A stretch of 64,000 nt of DNA, from the NCBI RefSeq assembly GCF_008831285.2, contig NC_045147.1, positions 18,144,854-18,208,853 on the forward strand. The letters are read 5' to 3'. Positions 10,952 to 25,900 of the stretch are shown one piece after another. Positions within the stretch are counted from its first letter, which is position 1. Every line of letters starts with the position of its first letter. The position numbers were made by a program, and so were the translations under genes. Source of the stretch: Nymphaea colorata. Taxonomy: Eukaryota; Streptophyta; Magnoliopsida; Nymphaeales; Nymphaeaceae. The notes under the pieces are model-generated. The model saw only the letters and a program-made list of their open reading frames with translations, searched no databases and had not been told where the DNA came from.

Positions 10952-13900
10952 ATGGCGGCTCCGTCGTTTCCGGGGACGACCATAAGGAGCTCTCCTTCTT
11001 TCCCGCCACTGTCCTTCTCTCCTTTAGCTTTCCGCACGGATTCTCATCCGCAGAACGAGATGGGAACCTCCTTTTTAGGTAGAACCCCGAGGTGTTATTC
11101 GAAAGTCTGGAAATCAAGGCGCGGGAGAGGAGGTGGGTCCGCAGCAGTGGCGTCGTTGGGCGGGTTGCTTGGAATGTTCAAGGGGGACGATATGGGGAAA
11201 TCTGCAAGGAAGCAGTATTCCCCCACGGTTTCCGTGATCAATGACATGGAGAAGGCGGTTTCGGCGCTTTCCGATGAGCAGTTGAGGGAGAGAACCGTGG
11301 AATTCAAGCGGCGTGTTGCAGTCGGTGATTCGTTGGATTCAATTCTTCCCGTAAGTTTCATCACCCATGTTTTAATGCTGGATTGTACATGGTTGTACAG
11401 GTGCTCAGTTAATGGGCAGTGAGAATTGAAGTTTCTTTTTCTTGGTGTTTCTTCTGTTCGGTGTCTCGACAAGCCATTGGAGGATTATGCATAACAAGAG
11501 TATTGGGATGCAGTGGATTGAAATCATTTCGATTTTTGTTGTTAATTATAAGTTCTTATCGATGCAAACGGCAGGAAAGTTTGGTTCTCTCAGTTACTGC
11601 TTGCTTATCGTACAAATTGCGCTAAAAGCACCTTGAAGTGTATACAAATGCTGCATAATTTGATTGCAGAGGACCAAAATTCTGATACCCTAGTTCATGA
11701 TTAAGGGTTGCGATGCATAAACTTGAGTTGTACTGTGTAGATTGATATGGCCAGTTTTAGGAAATCAATACTTGACGTGCCAATGAGGGAAGAAGTACAT
11801 AGCTTTGTAGATCAGCTCCGAGCAGTACTAAGAACTAAGCAGTATGGTCTTGTGCATCACTGGGCAACAGAGGAATATTGCATGGTTTTGTTTGTTATTT
11901 CCTTTTGGACGACATTGCCTCTGAAATCCACTAACCTAACTTGAAATTTCCTTGTTCCTGTCCAATAAAATTCTTTATCGCTTCCAATTCTTGTCTGCTT
12001 ATACAGATCCAAATCAGTTACTGGTTTCAGCATGCCTTTATTAAGTTGTACATCTATGTTTAAAGTTTAAACTTTGAAGGTTGAACAGCTTATGACGTGT
12101 ATCCATAGGTGCTACGTGTAACCATATTTGTTTAGCTGTTATCTGTAGTTTATGCCTTTATGGAATATCCTTTTTCACCATTTGTTTTTGGGCAGTTTCT
12201 GCTTACAGATTTAGAAAGTTTTTCTGAAGGTCATTTGGGTGCATTGTATGGTTCATTGTCTCGTAACATCTGTTGGAGGTAGAAAAGTGCATTAGATTTC
12301 AACTGAAGGTAAATAAGTTTTTAGAATGCCGTTCTATCAATGTCGTCTTCATCTTATTAAGATATTCACAATTCATACAATGAAAAGGACATGAAGACCG
12401 CAGATTGCACTCGTTTTGTCAAATGTTTGAGCATTAACCTAGAAAAATCACAGGTCTTATTTGCTGATCTAAATTGTAACAACATTTTGATGCTGAATTA
12501 TGCTTCTTAGATGGTGTAGTATGTATAGCCTATGTGTATGTGGATTATTTTGTGCATGCTGATGCTTGGACATTATAAATACTTTTCTCTAATTTCTCAA
12601 ATTTGTTTACCAAGCTCATTTTACTTGTAATGTTGTTTGTTAGTTCCTTGCTTCTTACGACAGATGATGTCTGCTATTGACAGGAAGCATTTGCTGTTGT
12701 CAGAGAGGCTTCAAAAAGGGTCTTAGGCCTACGTCCTTTTGATGTGCAGTTTATAGGTAATTTTCTTTTAATTTTTATGCTTCATAATGTTCTGGGCATT
12801 TAGTATTTTGTTCTCTATTGATACTTGTAGTGAAAGAAAATACCTTGATAAAAAGGAAAAGCAAGACTGTAACAAGTTACTGCTTCTGAAACAGAGTTTC
12901 ATTTTTTAAGCAAACTGAATGTGTTGTGATCACCAGAAGGTGTTGAAGAGACAGAAATGAGATATTTGATTTATTGATTTGAATTTGTTTTTTCTGTGGG
13001 ATCCTCATCCCTAGCAGTCCCATAAAATCCAATAAAAAAATGGATGAATCTTCATTTTCTGCCATCTACTGACCTTTGTTTGCCTAACTAATTTACTTCG
13101 TCCATATAATATTTTAAATGTCTCTGCAGCCTCTGGTTGCCCAAAGAACAAGCAAGTACCAAGTTCAGTCTTTTAGAGCATGTCACTAGGTTGTTGAATC
13201 TTTTTAAGTAAAGTGCATCATGTGGTGTTTGGTGCCACTTGTGTTCCAAAACATGAAGTTATTGATCACGCTTTATCTAGCTTCCGAGTGAGAAATTGGG
13301 AGCTTCTCACTAAATTTTACCTAGTTTCGCTTAGACGAGCCAAGATGTCATTTCTTCTAAAGAACCTCGGTTGCTGATTTCCTTGTTATCTGTCATTTTG
13401 GGTGAAGATATGAAAAAATAATATTTAATATGGCTGAATTTCAGGAAAATATCTCTTCCTGGTTTTATTTTAATGGTTACTTACCTCTTGTTGCTGTAAC
13501 ATTCTATGTTAGTGTAGGTGGTATGGTTCTTCACAAGGGAGAAATAGCAGAAATGAGGACAGGAGAGGGAAAGACTCTTGTAGCTATCTTACCTGCTTAT
13601 TTGAATGCTCTGAGTGGAAAAGGAGTACATATTGTTACTGTAAACGACTATCTTGCCCGGCGAGACTGTGAATGGGTTGGTCAAGTTCCTCGATTCCTTG
13701 GACTACAGGTTGGCTTAATTCAACGTATGTCTTATCACCACTTAATTTTATGTTTTAGTTTTTGAAATAATTTATTTCCACATACATATTTTGTGGCACT
13801 TGAGAGTTTGCACTAGTTATAATAGCTTATGTATCACAGCCACTATCGTCTCCCAAATTCTGGAAGAATCTTGATACCAATTAACTTTAGGACAAGTGTT

Positions 13901-16900
13901 CATATTGGTGAAGTATCACATGATATTTTTATAATATCAATAAAAATAAGATACCCCAATAGTGTGACAATGTTGTTTTCAATAATATGGTGATGTTTAG
14001 ACTTCATAAAGCAGCGCTGTATCTTCACAAGAATCGTGATGTTTCAAATATTTATTCCACAGATGCACACGGTGCAGCTGAAATATCTCATAAGGCAAAC
14101 TCACAAAGCACAGGTGCACTATGTCACAAACACATAAATAAGTCCTTATTGATCATCAGCATGCTTAGCTAAAGCATATCCAATAAGAGGGACTGGCCCC
14201 TCCTTATAGACAACAGAGTAGGGCAGAACTAGCTGTTGGGCTAGTCCCAATGGCTAAATTGAGCCATTGGGAGTTTCAGGAGGAAAACCATGTTTTGCAA
14301 AAGCTCCTGAGAAGTCACTAACTACAGTATTTTCGACTATGGTGCTAGTGCTTTTACATATTTATGTTCATGGATAAAGTAGGGTACATTCCTAGACCAA
14401 TTTGTTCTGTCATTATTTATACTTGAACTCATTTTTTGAAGTAGTGATTGCAAAGTTAAAACCTAAACTGATCAGCAGATTCCTGGAGTGAACTTTCTCA
14501 AATACTGAGAGATAGAAGGCTTCTTTCTAAGTTCAGATTTCATGGGGCTTCTTTCCACAACTGCTTTCATGCAAAAACCAAGTTTCAAAATTCTATGCCA
14601 TTAGACGGTGTCAAAAATTAGGTTTTATGCTTGAACCTGGTTTGGCCCAAAGTGTCACCAGACCAGGCCTTGGCAATTTCTAGAAATCGAAGATACTGGC
14701 CTGCCTGGTTCTGATGGGGCACCTAACCTGACAATATTAAAAATTTCCTTTGCTTTTAGTTTTCCATTTTTTTCTTATCCTAATGTGTACTTGGGTGGCT
14801 CTGTGTGAATGTGTGTCTTCATCCATTGATTAGGAAAAAAACCCATTGCTAAAATTTACAACTCTTCATGTGTAAAGTGTCATCTTGTGTGCTCTTTTCC
14901 AGGAAAACAAAAGAATCTCATAAAGTGGTCCAAATTTGCATACCGTTTGTCAGATTTGATATTCTTAATTATGTACAACAGTGCAAACATGTTCACAGCT
15001 GTCAGCACCTATAGATAATGTAACTATCTAACTTCTTTGGATTATTCATTATGACACATTTTTGTCACATTTACCCTTTTTTGTTATTGCTGCTGCAAAT
15101 GACTGCATAACTTGAATTTATGTGATGACAGAGAACATGACCAGTGAACAAAGAAGACAAAATTATGCATGTGACATAACATATGTCACAAATAGTGAGC
15201 TTGGTTTTGATTATTTGAGAGACAATCTGGCAACGGCAAGTTTACTCTTATCTTGATTGTCTCTACATATTTATTTTTTGCTGTTTTTACGCTGTGGAAT
15301 TAACAATTTCTGTGAGTTCCATAATGTCTATATTGCTGTTTCTTGTGCTTTATAGGAGGTTAGACTAATTTAGTTATCATATGTGGACAACAGAGTGTGG
15401 ATGAGCTCGTACTGAGGGATTTCAATTATTGTGTTATCGATGAAGTTGATTCCATTCTCATTGATGAGGCAAGAACTCCACTTATCATCTCTGGATCTGC
15501 AGAAAAGCCAAGTGACCGGTATTATAAGGCTGCAAAAATAGCAGCTGCTTTTGAACGAGATCTTCACTACACAGTAAGAACTAAACCGTAGTCGGATATC
15601 AAAATGTTTGAACCTGTCACATCATGAAACTGGGATACAGTTGGTTTTGAGTAAGATTAAAATGCATTAGAAATTTAGAACCAAGCTGTGTGGATCAACT
15701 TGCATTCTCGTGTGTGTGCAAAAAGTGGTTTTGGGTCAATAAGTTTGTCTGTATAGGCTGGTGTTCTGTTTCACAAGACATGACCTAATAAAATCCTGTT
15801 CTACAAGATTGAACCAGGACTTGGCCCAAGTCTCTCTCACCCTTGTTTTTTCAGCATGGATCGAAGGTTCATGAGAGGCTGATCTGCGGCCTTTAAATTG
15901 GACGGCCAGAGATGCTGCTTAGTGGGCTAACGGTTAGCCGAACCTGGTTCACCAGTGGGTAGGATTGTGCCTAGGCCTGAATTCTTTCAGGCCTTTTGGC
16001 TTGATGGCCTGAATTTAACCTGGCATAAGGATGTCCATGCAGCATGTTATTCTCTGTAGAGCTGGTCTCTCGCTCATCCTTATTTGTTATTCTAAATAGA
16101 TACAATATTGAGACACATTTCCCAGCATTCACCATCTCTGATTACTTTCAGGTTGACGAAAAGCAAAAAACTATCTTACTAACAGAACAAGGCTATGAAG
16201 ATGCTGAAGATATTTTGGATGTAAAGGACCTTTATGATCCTCGAGAGCAGTGGGCGTTGTATGTTCTTAATGCAATAAAGGCAAAGGAGCTCTTTCTCAG
16301 AGATGTCAACTATATTGTTCGAGGAAAAGAGGTTTTCATTGTTGATGAGTTCACAGGACGTGTTATGCAGGTAAGCTTTTCAGGTTATGTGTATAAGAAA
16401 TCAAAGAAGTTATATCTCATCGCTTCCTGTATAAATTGGAAACTTGAATATCTTTATGAACCAGTAGCTGAATCTATTAGAAGTTTCTTCTTTTTTCTGT
16501 AATTCAGAAGGATCTGGAAATTGCCAACTGATATATATATATATATATAAGACCACTGTAACTTCATGGCAAGGAAGGTTTTGTATTCATGCATGTGGTG
16601 TTGTACTTGTCAGGTCCCATTAGATGTCTGCATTCTTCAATGTTTAAGTCTTCAATCCTTGTATACGTCTTTTAGCTTTCTTGTGACATCAAATGCAATC
16701 TGTTGTCGCAGGTTACTCATCTGATAAAACTAGCCAGAAGATAGGTATTAGAACCTGAGCATAATGATTAGAATTTTAAAAACGTGAATACGATCTTATA
16801 CAGTCTCCTTATGACTGGAAATATTCCTTTCCATTGCTTGGCTTCTTGGTTTCCTGCTACTTCCTTTTTTCCTTAACGATATAGTTTTTTATTTCAGTCT

Positions 16901-19900
16901 TATGCTTAAAATTGGTGTTGTGGGCGCATGGTTCTATGATTTTTTACCCTTTATCATTCTTGTGCTTATGAATCTATATGCTAGATTTCCTATTGCAGCT
17001 TCTTTTGTTTCTTCTTCTGGTCCTCTGGATTGTATCATCATCCTATGGCAACTTTACTTTGATACCTTTATGCTCTTGCCTGATAAAATGCGATTCATAA
17101 AATTTCTTGTGGCTTGGCATGAATATTAATTTTTTGTTCATAAAACTTTGGACTTTTGGAAGTCTATGTTTGCATTTTCATGTTCATATTTAGAGATGAA
17201 CCTCTACATTATCTGAATTCATTTTGGTTATGGCTCAGTGCTTTTCTTCGTGATTTGTGCTTCATATTTGTATTTACTGACTGCTCAAAAATGGGTTTTA
17301 TCACTCTTTTACTTAACAGAGCATATCGTATGATATGTAACATAAAACTCTTAAGGGTACTGATATGTTACACCCCTAAGACTAGTTTCATAGATGTAGC
17401 TACACTATATAGAATGTGAATTATGATACATCCCTGTACATGATATGGAGTGTATCTTATGTCAGACCTTCAAATTACAAAAGCTGGCAATTTTTTTTTT
17501 CTTGAACTTAAAGGCGCATAAATTCCTTGAGGTTGAATATTAAGTTTGTCATGGAAGACGTTTTTATACATTTAAAGTTAGAAAAAAGAACTGGCTACAT
17601 GCAATAAACTTAGGGCTTTCATGGTTTTTCATATAAGAGCTTATGTATACCTCCATAAATAATTTGGAATTTTCGACCAGTAAGTTGTTTCAAGACTCCA
17701 AGGTGTCATACAAAATAAAACTTATTTATCTGATAAGAGTCATAAGACATTTAAGTATTGAGGGCAATTTAAGCGGTCAATTTTAAATTTCAATTACTGC
17801 TAAATTGCTAATGAAAATGTATATGTTATAAGTAGCATGTAATTGTTATTCCGTTTTATGCAATTCATGTTTTCACAAAGAACTTTTTCTTTTGCCATTT
17901 TCTACTTATAATTTTTTGTTATTTTTAACATGAAAAAAATTAAAATTTTGGTTTTGTTTGTGTCATGTTACCTTATGTATCTAAGTTGGGCCAACTGACA
18001 CGGTTTATGATACACATTTTACAATGTTGGATGTTATGTGAAATTTATATCAGTTAATGAAAATAAAATTTGGAGATGCTCAGTCTGAGAAACTATTTTT
18101 GCCATCCATTTGAAGGATAAACACAAGTAGTTGTTTTAGATATTTTGACACAGTATAACCTTTCACATTGTTTATGAATTATGTCTAATATAATTGATAA
18201 TTGTTGACCTGTACCTTCTAAAAGACATGTCCAACTCTTGTATACATGTAGAAATAGGAGAGAGGAAAAAACGCCCACAATGAACCCTTGATTTTGTTTT
18301 ATGGTGAATGGTTTCACCTCAGGTCCTTCATTAGCATGTAGTTGTGCTGGTAGGGCTGTTCAGAATGGCACTATACAACAGTAACCATTCTCTAGAGACA
18401 GATGCACAGATGTCACTAGAATTAAATTCTTCAGACATGTATGCACATGGCCAGAAGCATCCAGATGTCTCACATTCACATTGCAGTATATTAAACTTTG
18501 CATATAAGAATAGTTAATGCATTGATAACCTTTGTTGGAGAGGTGCACATGTGATGTTACGCTCTTGTTTTCTTTATTCATATTTAATCTTGTAGCTGTT
18601 GCTATTACATTCGTGTTCATGTCATAATCTTCACTAACCAACAGGACTCTTGATATTTGACCGCCTAGGCTATTTCTTGTCTTGCTTATTGATGAAGAAT
18701 ATACATTTGCTTTCCTAGTTTTCCCATACTTAGACACAAGCTTGCTTCAAATATTGCATATCCAAACAGGTTCATAGCAAACTTTTGGGCGTTAATGGAT
18801 ATACTTATCATTCATCGGCAGAAAATAGCTCACTTTGTTGTGGCCTATGCATAGCATCTAAGTGGTGTTTGAGAAGTCAGATTTCCTAGCACTACCTTTA
18901 AGATATGGTGATGATCCTTTATGCGTAGTTATCTACAGATGTGTTACATTCTTTGTTCATTCATGTATTTGCTTTATATATAACAAAGTTGTTAATCTGT
19001 TCAAACTTTAAGTAGTTTGAAATATCATTGGCATTATCTGATGATTTCTAGGGGGGTCCCCTTTCTATTTGTTCTCTTTTTTTGGTGGCTCCTAGAAACA
19101 TTTGTCCTGATGTCACTACCATTAAAGTTTTGACTGGTTTTGTGCTTGTCCCTGCACAGGGAAGGAGATGGAGTGATGGGCTTCACCAGGCAGTTGAAGC
19201 AAAAGAAGGTTTGCCAATTCAAAATGAGACAGTTACGTTGGCATCCATCAGCTATCAAAATTTTTTTCTTCAGGCAAGGATGTCTTTTTGCTGATGTGAC
19301 TATTATATTTATCTAGTCCCAGTATTTTTTCATATTCAAACTTTATCTGCTACAAATCAGTTCCCCAAACTCTGTGGCATGACTGGGACTGCAGCCACTG
19401 AGAGCACAGAATTTGAGAGCATATACAAGCTGAAGGTTACAGTTGTCCCAACAAACAAGCCTATGATTAGGAAGGTTAGTGAAAGAGTTCGTCTGTTGAA
19501 TTTAAAAGCTTTTATTGTCTGGAATTTGCAATAGGAGAAACTTTTAGCATTGGAATCAGCCAATCAGCTAAGGCTTGTCTTTTAGTAACACATTTTCCTG
19601 TATTACTTGCTTCTACGAGTTTCTGACCTTGCTTGAGTCCGTTGCCTTTCATCTGGTTTTTATTTTGATGTTGAAGCATGTCTTCCTCTTGATAAACTAT
19701 AATCTTCTTGTACTGATGCAACTGAGGGTGATGTCAGAGGGGAAAAACGTTTCAATTGTACATTCAACACCTGCCTTGGGATGTAGCGAGATTAAGGTTC
19801 TTGACAGTTGCTCTGATCTAGACATTATACTATCATAGGATCTCTGTAAGCCTGAAACAGGTTAGTACTTGTTTGGAAAAACAGTTAATATGATCTCGTG

Positions 19901-22900
19901 TTAGGAAGACTGGATTTATGGTATGCCGATGACACAGGAATAAAGCTGAAAATACAGGGATATGACCGTTTTCATTAAGTTTCCTATTAAATTTCTGTTT
20001 AAGTGGATATGTCAGAGGAACCAATCTAGAATATCCCTGTGTCTTAGTCGTATGCAGAATGAAAACTGGAATAGAGCTGAGGATACAGGGATATGCCATT
20101 TTAATTAAGTTTCCTATCAAATTTCTATTTAAGGGAATGTGTTACAGGAACCAAAGTAGAATGTCCAGGTGTCTCTGACTCTTAGTGATATGCAGAATGA
20201 AGAAATAACTAATAAGAATGCAACAATAAAAAATATCAAACTGAAATCATTTTTATAGAAATACAATGCCAAATGGGAATGAAGTGCCCTAAGAAGTGAT
20301 TATGCACTTAGAGAGAGTTGTACTCCTAAAAGGCTAAATTCTTTATAAATTCCTTTTGAACTTCCAGTGAAAAAAATTGCACCCTATTGTAATTATGTAG
20401 TGAAACAATGTTAATTGTTAGCACATTATAGTTCCATATTGCAAAAAATGAGCAAGATCAAATTTGTTTCGCGAAGTCCTAGTTTGCAGACATGAAATGA
20501 TAACTGTGGGACGGTTTCACTTACAGTTACAGTGATCTAATGAGTTCAGTAATTGTGATAAATCTGTGCTAATCATTTGCCATGTAAAAATTTTTTAGTC
20601 ATGTATTTTATTGATTGAAAAATGTTTATTTTAGTTCACTCAGTTCACATTTAATATCTGGAAATGATGAAGCGGATAGAATGCTTACTGTTGACAGAAG
20701 CATATCAAAATGAATTCCATTGATCAACTTCTTGTTCACTTAGTTTTCTTCATAATAAACAAATTATTGTCATTCTGACGATATTGAGTTGTTCATTTTA
20801 TAGCTGAAAATGACCTTCATATTAAATCACATTTTCTCAGTCCAGCATGATGATTCTGCAGTATGCATCTCGGAACTGAACTCTTTCTGCTGCTTATCCA
20901 GGAGGAGCCGGATGTGGTGTTCAGAGCAGCCACTGGTAAGTGGCGTGCTGTTGTGGTAGAAATTTCTAGAATGCATAAGACAGGACGGCCTGTGCTTGTT
21001 GGTACTACAAGTGTTGAGCAAAGTGATGCCTTATCTTTGCAGTTGCGTGAAGCAGGCATACCCCATGAGGTCAGGTGTTCCGACCTCAGCCATCAAACAC
21101 ATGCTCTCTTGTTGTCCACTCCCTCCAAATGGCCATCTGCTTATGATTTGCTTTCATCTGCAGGTTCTTAATGCCAAACCAGAAAATGTAGAAAGGGAAG
21201 CAGAAATAGTTGCTCAAAGTGGACGGGTTGGTGCAGTTACAATAGCCACTAATATGGCTGGGCGTGGAACTGATATTATTCTGGGAGGGAATGCAGAATT
21301 CATGGCAAGATTAAAACTGCGAGAAATGCTAATGCCAGGGTACATAGTTCATTACCTTTAGCTGTTTTCCTTATGATTTTATCTTCAATTGTATATGAAC
21401 TCTGCCTGTTGAGTACCTGCCGGGGCAAACTTTCTCTTCAGGATTTTCTACTAGCTTTGTTTTGATTTTTGGCACCCTCTGCTCATCATTTATTTGTTTG
21501 TATTCCATTTTCTGACATTTATGTGTGCCATATTTCACTGACAAATGTTGACAAATATGTAAAGTTGAAACAATCAGGCATCATGAATTCAAAGTTCCTT
21601 AGCAGATTCTCTTTCACATAATGTCTATTAGGTAAAAAAGCATCGAGGGAAAAGTGTGTGGTTTTGTTAATGTGGTTCAATCTTGAATTTCATAAAATTC
21701 ACATTTACAATTTTTTGATGCTTCTGTCTTTAAAGGCTTTCCAAAATTTTGTGGTATGTATAGTATATTGTTCTACTATTCACGATTTATATGCCTGTCT
21801 GCTATTCATGATGTAAACATTTTAATGACCAGATGCTTATGAACACAGTGTTGTTAAGCTGACCGATGGGGGTTTTGTATCTGTGAAGAAACTTCCTGCA
21901 AAGAAGACATGGAAGGTATGATCCATGGAAAATCTATCAAAGTCATTTTTGGTTTAAATGGTCTACTCCTAATCCATAGTTCACAGCGGTCCTATTTGGA
22001 ATTTCAGGTAAGTGAAAGTCTGTTCCCGTGTGAGCTTTCCAAAGAAAGGATAGCGTTAGCTGAAGATGCAGTTGACTTGGCTGTCAAAACCTGGGGCAAA
22101 AGATCATTGACTGAACTTGAAGCAGAGGAAAAACTTTCATATTCATGTGAAAAGGTTCATTTAGTTCCCCTTAAATTCTGATCCTCCCCTATTTGTTTGA
22201 TCCCTGAACTTTGTGAAATTGAGTAGGAATATGTCTGCATGCTCCAGTGTAAATTTCTGGGTAAGCATTCAATTATCAAGGAAATCAAAACATGCACTGA
22301 TTTTTTGGTACTGCACAAGGACATTGTTGGGATCTCCACATCTATGGTTTAAGAAAACAAGTCGAATGGAACCTTGGTGTTTACTTTGCCACAATCATGT
22401 TATGACTTTTTTATGTGGTCTTTGTTTTTTGAAGTTCAGAAACTTTCAAATCCAACAGCTTCATGAACTCTCCAAGCATGTTGATCTATAATTTCATGTA
22501 ATAACAATTTGATAAAATACTAACAAGGTCATTGATTCAACTCATTCTGTCAAAATTACAGGGGCCAACAGAAGATGTTGTCATATCAAAGCTCAGGCAT
22601 GCCTTCAAAGAAATTGTGGAAGAATATAAAATCTACACTGAGGAGGAGAGGAAGAAGGTTTGCTCATCATATCATTTGCTAATGCTTGTCTTCCAATTTC
22701 AGATTTTGTTTTGAGCAGTTTAAGATGAACTTCACGTCTAATGTGGCCTTTTTTATGTTGTCTAATTTAGGTAGTGTCAGCAGGTGGTCTTCATGTTGTG
22801 GGGACAGAGCGCCATGAATCTCGGAGAATAGATAATCAGGTTAGTATTTCCATACTTCCATCAGGATGACTATAAGGTGTAGCTGATGCAATCTCTACAT

Positions 22901-25900
22901 GATTGGTTTATCAAACTCTTGGTTCAGCAATCCATTCTTTCTTGCTTTCTTGGTTCATTTTTTCTTTAGCTCTTCAAATTTTAAATTAAACTGAATTTAT
23001 GCTCTCACAATATGGGAATGAACAAATCTTATCAAATCAACTTTATTATTATCATTTTATTTGTTTAGATCGTCTTCCTAATGTTGTATCTTTCACCATG
23101 AAGGTCTTTTTCCTTGGTGGCCAATGTTCCTTCTTTATATGGAAAGTCAAGTTCCATACTTTTAGCTACTCATTGATGAAGTTTGCAGAAAATTTATTCA
23201 GTGGATATCTTTCTGGTTGCAACATCTAGACAAGATTGTCAGCTATTGGTTTAACTTTTTTTTCTGTTTTGTCGTAGTTTTTTTCCAAAAGAAGATTAAC
23301 ATTGTGATTTGTATGCATTAGCTTTTACATCTGGCATGAAGTTTGCTTTTGTTTATTATGTGGTGAGATCTTTTCATGCTTACCATTTATTGACACATAA
23401 TTTTTATAGCTTCGTGGTCGAAGCGGCAGACAGGGTGATCCTGGGAGTTCAAGGTTTTTCCTGAGTTTAGAAGATAACATATTTCGTATCTTTGGTGGAG
23501 ACCGTATTCAGGTTTGTATCTGGATGTTTCTCTTCCCTTCTTTCCTTGGGTTTTTGTATTTGAACTGCTATAGGAGTAGAAAATGCATGATGTCGGTTAT
23601 AATGCCAAAGTATGTACCAGGATTATTATACTAATTAAACTTGCCTCCTAAGTTTCGGTCTTGCATATCCATCTGAAGGTTGATGGTTCAACAACGCTTG
23701 TTCTGGAAGTGGGACCATAATTGGATGCCTTGTGTTTACTTTGGTCAAATTGCGCAAACTTACCTCTGTGGCTCACGTAAGTCTATCAGGTTTCTGTTGA
23801 CTGGTCAAATTGCCCAACTGTTCAAAGTACCGCTGTAGCTTGCCTAATTTTATCAGGTTTCGTAGTCCTTGTTTTGAAATTTGAACTCATGATGTGCGGA
23901 AGTCTATAGTTAAGATCCAAGCTAGGTAGAAAACAGAGACAACAGATAGTACATGTAAACAAGTTCTGTTTAAGGTCAAAATTAATTAATCATGCGGGGT
24001 TTGACCTTGCATCCATTGTTTGATCACCTGGATGGTGTTATCCAGGATTTCGTGTGTCTGATTGCAAAATGTCAGCTTTCAAAAGAAAATTCTTTTCTTT
24101 TCAAAGGTTCCTTCTATGCTGTTGTGAACATCATGCAGCACAAGGTTGGCATGATCCATTCAATGTGCATTTGATTTTACTGTATTCGATGAATTGGTAG
24201 ATCCATTGCATTTGGTTTTACTGGTTTAATGGCTCAATCCCTTTGGTTGATCCCCAAGATGGACAAAAACCTCAAAATTTTAATCACCGTCAATTCATAC
24301 TAGACTTCCAAAATTCAAATCCAGGATTTATTGGCTCAATCCCTTCCACAGCTTCATGATCAGACATTCACATAGCTTCATGGTTTGACAAGCCATCTTT
24401 CAGATTATCGACAAAATGAGGAGCCCAATTATGAATCCAAGATATGCAGAAGGAATAAACAAAAGAAGGTGGGGTGGGGAGAACAGAGCAACTTGTTAAT
24501 TTTGCCATCTTAAAACAATTGACTGCTGCTGATGGCTCCTATCAAACTGCAACCATGTCAAACTAATTAGGAAAGAAGCTAGTAATGGCTCTTACTAGCC
24601 ACGTGAAGATCTTGACAACTAGTGTGAACAAAGTTCAAATTGGAAAAACAGGGGGATTTCTCCTCTTCGTGATCCAAATTCATTTTGTTGTACCCCTTGA
24701 ATGCCTTTATATTGAGTACTTTTTTCAACACAAAATCATCCCCAACTCATTACTGCACCCATGAGGTTTTATGCCAAAAAAATGAAAACTTTCAGTTCCG
24801 ATCTTAAAGCGTCGTCCTTTTAAGAATCAAGTTGTCTTGGCCTGTGACAGTGATGGATAAACGTTGAGATCTTCATAGGCAATTAGAGGGGAAAAAGGGA
24901 AACATGGGCACAAGGAAAGGGTTTTGGGCACCATGGATAAAACCAGCGGCCAGTGGCGGAGCCATGTTATGCTGCGGGTGGGCACTTGCCCACCTTATGA
25001 AATTTCAATTTCAAAAATACTAGTTATGGTTAATCATTCCTTAAATTACTTTAGTACCTCTACCTTAAATGGTGCCGCTTGAACCATTCTCTCTCTCTCT
25101 CTCTCTCTCTTTTGCATCTCAAAAATGAAAAATAATTGAAAATTTGAAACTTGAAACATAATTTATGGTAATGTAAAAAAGAAAATATGCAGATATGTAG
25201 TTTTATTTTTTAGGAAAGGGTAATATTGAATGCATATAATGGTATTAGTTTACGTTCTCTGTGGAAAAAAAAAAGTTCGCATCTACCTCTACTTTAGACT
25301 TAAAACTCACTTTAAAAATTAATGTTTTCGAAAAATTTTTGTTTGAACTTTTTTTTTAATAATACATAAATAAGTTTTAACGTGCTTCTGAATGTTTTAC
25401 CTTTTTCAAAAGTAGAAAAAAATGTTACTGACTTGAAACGACTATACAGTTTATGTCATTTTGATTTTTGTATAAGTTGGAACAAATAAAAGGCTACCAT
25501 TCTCATTTTATTGTTATTACTTATGAAAATTACAAAAAGTATTGTTTTTAGCTAAAAAAAAAAAGCCATGTCGCACATCCGGTTGCCATGCCCAAGCTGC
25601 AGCCCCTATTTCGCACCCACAGGTGTGGCAACTTTTCTGAAAATTCCATGTTGGGAAAAATGTTTGTAATCAAAATGGATTGTTAATAAATATTATAAAC
25701 AAAATTGATTTATATTATCATGTATAGATAATATTTGTGAACATAACACTTCTACAAAGTTCTTATATAGTTTTGAAATTTTATTGTTATTTATTTTTTG
25801 GTCCTAATATTTTGTTATGTTTTCATTTATTGAACTGTTTTTATTAATGTATTCTTAAAGGTTTCTGAAAAATGGTGAAATGATTTATCCTGTTCAAGAT

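Noticed and set aside
10815-11117. 100-codon minus frame at the SECA1 start
   Set aside because: It overlaps the SECA1 transit-peptide exon in antisense, with no domain.
18360-18737. 125-codon antisense open frame in SECA1 intron 6
   Set aside because: No recognisable domain, no plausible splice partners, and it lies within a conserved gene's intron of AT-rich DNA, so a chance frame is simplest.
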